NCBI GenBank assembly: GCA_937897665.1
Contig: CALCPB010000086.1
Location: 1-8,413 of the forward strand
DNA: 8,413 nucleotides
Direction of reading: 5' to 3'
Source: an uncultured Halomicronema sp.
GTDB lineage: Bacteria; Cyanobacteriota; Cyanobacteriia; Phormidesmidales; Phormidesmidaceae
The translations under genes were made by a program, and so were the position numbers. Of the stretch, positions 5,682 through 8,413 are shown piece after piece; within the stretch, counting starts at the first letter, position 1, and each line of letters opens with the position of its first letter. The notes under the pieces were generated by a model. It ran no database searches. It was not told the origin of the DNA and worked only from the letters and a program-made list of their open reading frames with translations.

Positions 5682-6970
5682 CCCACATCGGCATCCTCTG
5701 CCCCACCCTCACGGGGCATCTCAATCCGATGATTGCCTTGGGGGGGGAACTGCAACGGCGATCGCACCGCGTTACCGTGGTGGGCCTAATCGATGGCAAA
5801 GCCAAAGTGCTGGCGGCGGGGCTGGAGTTTCTTGCAATCGGCACCACTGAGTTTCCCGAGGGCTCGACCCCACAGTCGCTGCACCAATTGGGCGAACTGA
5901 GTGGCATCGCCGCGCTGCGCTATTCGCTCGCGTTGGTCAAACGGGCTACCGCCGTCCTTTTGGCCGAAGGGCCAGCTGCCCTCAAAACGGCAGGGGTCGA
6001 TTGCCTACTCATTGACCAAGCCTTGCATGGCGGTTCGACCGTGGCTCAAGTGCTGAACTTGCCTTTCATTACTGTCTGCTGTGCTCTGATGTTAAATCCT
6101 GAGCCTGACGTGCCGCCTTTTTTTACCCCTTGGCACTACGGTTCGGCGGGCTGGGCCCGGCTGCGCAACCAAGCCGGTTATCAGCTGCTGGCCCTCCTGG
6201 CGAATAGCAGTATGCGGCAGATTGCCGACTATCGGCAGCGGTGGCACCTACCCCCGCTGCGATCGCAAAACGATGCCTATTCAGAGCTGGCTCAGATTTG
6301 CCAGCAACCGGCTGAGTTTGCGTTTCCTCGACAGTTTTTACCCGCCTGTTTTCACTTCACAGGGCCTTATGTCAATCCCACCAGTCGCGAGTCAGCGCCT
6401 TTTCCCTTTGAGCAGCTGACTGGGCAACCGCTAATTTATGCGTCTTTAGGGACACTGCAAAATCGACTGTTATGGCTGTTTGAGGCGATCGCGGCGGCCT
6501 GTCAAGGTCTTGATGTGCAGTTGGTCATAGCGCTGGGGGGTGGGGCTCAACCCGAGTCACTGCCTACCTTACCCGGCTCGCCGCTAGTAGTCGGCTATGC
6601 GCCCCAACTCAAACTTTTGCAAAAGGCGGCGCTGACCATTACCCACGCTGGCATGAACACCGTGCTGGAATCCTTGAGTAACGGCGTCCCCTTGGTGGCG
6701 ATTCCCATTACCAACGATCAGCCTGGCGTCGCCGCCCGCATCGCCTGGACTGGCACGGGAGAGTTCATTTTGCCCAACCAGTTGACCGTGCCGAAGCTGC
6801 GTCGCAAAATTTGCCAGGTCTTGACCCAAACCTCGTATCGCCAGAACGCGGTGCGTCTGCAGCAAGCGATTCAAGCCAGTGGGGGAGCCCCACAAGCCGC
6901 CGATATCATCGAGCAGGTGATATCGACGGGCCAACCCGTTCTCACTGCCCGACCACACGCTCAACGATGA
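5678..6970 (+). CDS. GT1-family (UGT/CrtX-like) glycosyltransferase
   Basis: GT-B fold glycosyltransferase, 430 aa, close to the usual length for the family; it transfers a sugar from an activated nucleotide donor to a lipophilic acceptor. The N-terminal acceptor domain begins with a beta strand and TGHLNP (12-17), where His14 is the expected catalytic base and Asp113 in LLIDQ is a possible partner. The C-terminal donor domain has the family marks: YASLGTLQ at 254-261, YAPQ at 307-310, THAGMNT at 322-328 (sugar-nucleotide phosphate binding), and NDQPGVAAR at 346-354. These blocks closely resemble zeaxanthin glucosyltransferase CrtX and its relatives, and less closely the macrolide MGT/YjiC type. 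A carotenoid or other hydroxylated lipid is thus a reasonable acceptor, but not proven. There are no TM segments, so it is cytosolic or peripheral. The coding sequence has a high GC content and several HIP1 sites, as expected for native cyanobacterial DNA. It overlaps the SnoaL-like gene by four bases. Confidence 0.88.
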   Translation: MTHIGILCPTLTGHLNPMIALGGELQRRSHRVTVVGLIDGKAKVLAAGLEFLAIGTTEFPEGSTPQSLHQLGELSGIAALRYSLALVKRATAVLLAEGPAALKTAGVDCLLIDQALHGGSTVAQVLNLPFITVCCALMLNPEPDVPPFFTPWHYGSAGWARLRNQAGYQLLALLANSSMRQIADYRQRWHLPPLRSQNDAYSELAQICQQPAEFAFPRQFLPACFHFTGPYVNPTSRESAPFPFEQLTGQPLIYASLGTLQNRLLWLFEAIAAACQGLDVQLVIALGGGAQPESLPTLPGSPLVVGYAPQLKLLQKAALTITHAGMNTVLESLSNGVPLVAIPITNDQPGVAARIAWTGTGEFILPNQLTVPKLRRKICQVLTQTSYRQNAVRLQQAIQASGGAPQAADIIEQVISTGQPVLTARPHAQR

Positions 6971-7085
6971 AAATTTACGCAGCCCGCCCGCCGCAAAAAC
7001 TATCATTTTTCTACTGGATTCACAACGGACATTGCCACACGGATTAACCCCGGTGAGCCAGCGATCAGCGGAATGCTTTTGACCC
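6971..7085. other. Short intergenic gap
   Basis: This 115-base gap lies between the glycosyltransferase stop and the hydrolase-like gene. A short open stretch begins with ATG at 6967, overlapping the glycosyltransferase stop, and runs 26 codons to 7047, but it lacks a ribosome site and any recognisable motif. I see no clear terminator hairpin or promoter. Confidence 0.3.
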
Positions 7086-7889
7086 ATGAAGATTAAGAAC
7101 ACTGACGGCACTGAAACGGTCTACTCAACCCTTGGCGACGCAGCCAATGAAGCCATGGTGCTGCTCCATGGCATTGGTGCTGACCGCACGATGTGGCACT
7201 TCCAGATGGAGGCATTTACCGGCAACGGCTTTTATGTAATAGCACCAGACTTACTCGGCCATGGACAATCCTCAAAAGTGAAGCACCTGGAACTGCAAGA
7301 CTGGGAGAATCAGATTCTCGATTTACTCAGAGCGCACCAGCGAGAGACCGGCATTTTAGTGGGCGTGAGTATGGGCGGTGTCATCGCTCAATCGTTTGCG
7401 GTTAATCATCCTGAGATGGTCAGTCAGCTGGTTGTCTCAGATACCTTTGCCGAGTTAAAAACGCCTCTAGAGCGGGCCTTGGGACTATCGCAGATAATTG
7501 GCTTTTGGTTATTTAAACTCTTAGGGCCAGCGGTAATGGCCAAGGGGATGGCATCGGCTTATCAGGCTCCGTTTGCTCAACCGGCTAAAGACTACTTTTC
7601 TCAGATGGCTTTAGAAGCCGATTTTGAGCAGCTCATACTAGCGCGTCGAGCGATTAATCGGATCGATATCGTTGAGCAGTTGAAGAAGCTTAAGCCCCCA
7701 ACTTTAGTGATGGTAGGCGATCAGTTTGGTGACTTTTTCATAGCGATTAATCGAAAAATCGCCAATGCCGTAGAGGGTGCTAGGTTTGTTGTTCTCCATG
7801 AGGCGATGGATCCTTCCAATCTCATCAATCCAGCTAGCTTCAATCGCGAAACACTGAAGTTTTTGCATGAACAGCCACCAGCTTTATAA
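7086..7889 (+). CDS. Alpha/beta-hydrolase-fold protein with atypical catalytic His position
   Basis: Soluble protein of 267 aa with the canonical alpha/beta hydrolase layout: oxyanion-hole motif LLHGIG at 26-31, VIAPDLLGHGQS at 51-62, nucleophile elbow GVSMGG at 93-98 with Ser95, and a cap region (about 120-195). A strand PTLVMVGDQFGD at 205-216 follows, with Asp212 or Asp216 as the acid. The usual last motif, small-Gly-His-xx-L-E-x-P ahead of the C-terminal helix, reads EAMDPSNLINPASF (239-252), so Asp242 falls where the catalytic His is expected. His238 four residues earlier could substitute. It may be a subfamily with altered chemistry or no hydrolase activity, or the triad may be completed differently. 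The ATG at 7086 has only a weak purine stretch upstream. It lies 115 bases after the glycosyltransferase, same strand; operon membership is possible. Base composition looks less GC-rich than the glycosyltransferase and there are no HIP1 sites. Confidence 0.85.
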   Translation: MKIKNTDGTETVYSTLGDAANEAMVLLHGIGADRTMWHFQMEAFTGNGFYVIAPDLLGHGQSSKVKHLELQDWENQILDLLRAHQRETGILVGVSMGGVIAQSFAVNHPEMVSQLVVSDTFAELKTPLERALGLSQIIGFWLFKLLGPAVMAKGMASAYQAPFAQPAKDYFSQMALEADFEQLILARRAINRIDIVEQLKKLKPPTLVMVGDQFGDFFIAINRKIANAVEGARFVVLHEAMDPSNLINPASFNRETLKFLHEQPPAL

Positions 7890-7924
7890 GGCTCGGCGAT
7901 AGAACTCATCAATGGAGACAAAAT

Positions 7925-8413
7925 ATGATCAAAATACGGCCTTACGACCCTGCTGACTGGTCGCGACTATGCGAAATCCATGATACTTCACGTCTTGACG
8001 AGCTGGGTTTATCTGTCGGTACCGATGCCTTTCTGACCCTTGAGCAAACTGCTGAGAATGAAGGCCTTTTTGATGACAAGCTCTTTGTCGCAGAAGTCGA
8101 TCATGTTGTGCAGGGATTTATTGCCTACAGCGATGAAGAATTAGCTTGGCTTTATGTGGACCCCAAGTTTTATAGAAAAGGGGTGGGGCGGGCATTAGTC
8201 CGCCAGGCTGTTGCCGACTCAGCCCCCACAATAGAAATTGAACTACTGGAAGGCAACACACCCGCTCTAGAGCTTTATCTTTCTGAAGGCTTCAAGGTGA
8301 TCAAACGCATTGAAGGTCAGCTCGAAGGAAATGAAGGGTTTGCGGCGGTCGGTCTGGTTTTGAGACAGGATTCTTCAGCTAAGCGCTCAGTTCTAGCAGG
8401 GTTTGACAGTGCC
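7925..8413 (+). CDS. GNAT-family N-acetyltransferase (3' end cut by window edge)
   Basis: GNAT acetyltransferase, transferring acetyl from acetyl-CoA to an amine of unknown identity. The frame starts at ATG 7925, with GGAG seven bases upstream, and stays open to the last base, giving 163 residues without a stop; most of the domain is present. Its N-terminal strand MIKIRPYDPADW is typical. The central strands KLFVAEVDH and VQGFIAYSDEELAWLYVDP (about 52-80) lead into the acetyl-CoA pyrophosphate loop RKGVGRAL at 84-91, fitting the Q/R-x-x-G-x-G/A motif. The segment NTPALELYLSEGFKV at 111-125 matches the GNAT motif B with its conserved helix (N-x-x-A-x-x-L-Y-x-x-x-G-F). Ser/Lys/Arg residues near 150-155 may be the start of a C-terminal tail. 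It lies 35 bases after the hydrolase-like gene, same strand, and is probably co-transcribed with it. Confidence 0.85.
   Translation, partial: MIKIRPYDPADWSRLCEIHDTSRLDELGLSVGTDAFLTLEQTAENEGLFDDKLFVAEVDHVVQGFIAYSDEELAWLYVDPKFYRKGVGRALVRQAVADSAPTIEIELLEGNTPALELYLSEGFKVIKRIEGQLEGNEGFAAVGLVLRQDSSAKRSVLAGFDSA

Larger units (their letters stand above)
261..6492. repeat. Ten scattered HIP1 palindromes (GCGATCGC)
   Basis: Copies begin at 261, 358, 847, 2426, 2494, 3797, 5581, 5758, 6259 and 6485. An 8-mer is expected by chance about once in 65 kb, so ten in 8.4 kb is the strong enrichment typical of many cyanobacterial genomes. None was found from 6493 to the right edge. One copy sits inside the kinase remnant at the position equivalent to the HIP1 copies in HK1 (847) and HK2 (3797). 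Confidence 0.9.

Noticed and set aside
6584..7111. 175-codon minus-strand frame across the end of the glycosyltransferase gene
   Set aside because: Antisense to the well-supported donor-domain motifs; no family features.
1..8413. CRISPR array, tRNA, rRNA, insertion sequence or phage genes
   Set aside because: No regularly spaced direct repeats, tRNA-like cloverleaf, transposase motifs or terminal inverted repeats were seen on either strand by eye.

Overview
The window looks like cyanobacterial chromosome. The palindrome GCGATCGC (HIP1), typical of many cyanobacteria, occurs ten times between 261 and 6492. The truncated gene at the left edge closely matches DevA, the ATPase of the cyanobacterial DevBCA exporter. 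No rRNA, tRNA, CRISPR array, transposase or phage gene was seen, and no species can be assigned.

Left part (1-573, plus strand): the C-terminal four fifths of a DevA-type ABC ATPase. It converges on the next gene with a 48-base gap.

Middle part (622-4993, all minus strand): a signalling block. Reading 5' to 3' on the minus strand it holds a six-TM histidine kinase (HK2, 4993-3539), a small two-TM coiled-coil protein (3493-3179), a secreted protein (2954-2451), a broken remnant of a third kinase of the same family (about 2450-2209), and a second intact six-TM kinase (HK1, 2085-622). HK1 and HK2 are nearly superimposable in their catalytic halves but diverge in their membrane halves. No response regulator is encoded in the window. 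The broken copy shows that this locus has duplicated and then decayed.

Right part (5244-8413, all plus strand): an NTF2/SnoaL-like protein, a GT1-family glycosyltransferase resembling zeaxanthin glucosyltransferase (CrtX), an alpha/beta-hydrolase-fold protein whose usual catalytic His position appears to be Asp, and a GNAT acetyltransferase cut by the right edge. The first two genes overlap by ATGA and are almost certainly co-translated. The set suggests small-molecule or lipid modification; the substrate cannot be read from sequence.

The divergent intergenic region 4994-5243 separates the two blocks and is rich in dyads. One is a perfect ATCACCCA/TGGGTGAT palindrome. Its heptamer TCACCCA recurs in the promoter region of the secreted-protein gene (3016-3076): six copies lie in these two non-coding stretches, and only one was found by eye elsewhere. 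This is a plausible shared operator linking HK2, the secreted protein and the SnoaL-glycosyltransferase operon. The most unusual content of the window is therefore a duplicated orphan-kinase locus with its small membrane and secreted partners, possibly co-regulated with a glycosylation operon. No single gene here is of a wholly unknown type.
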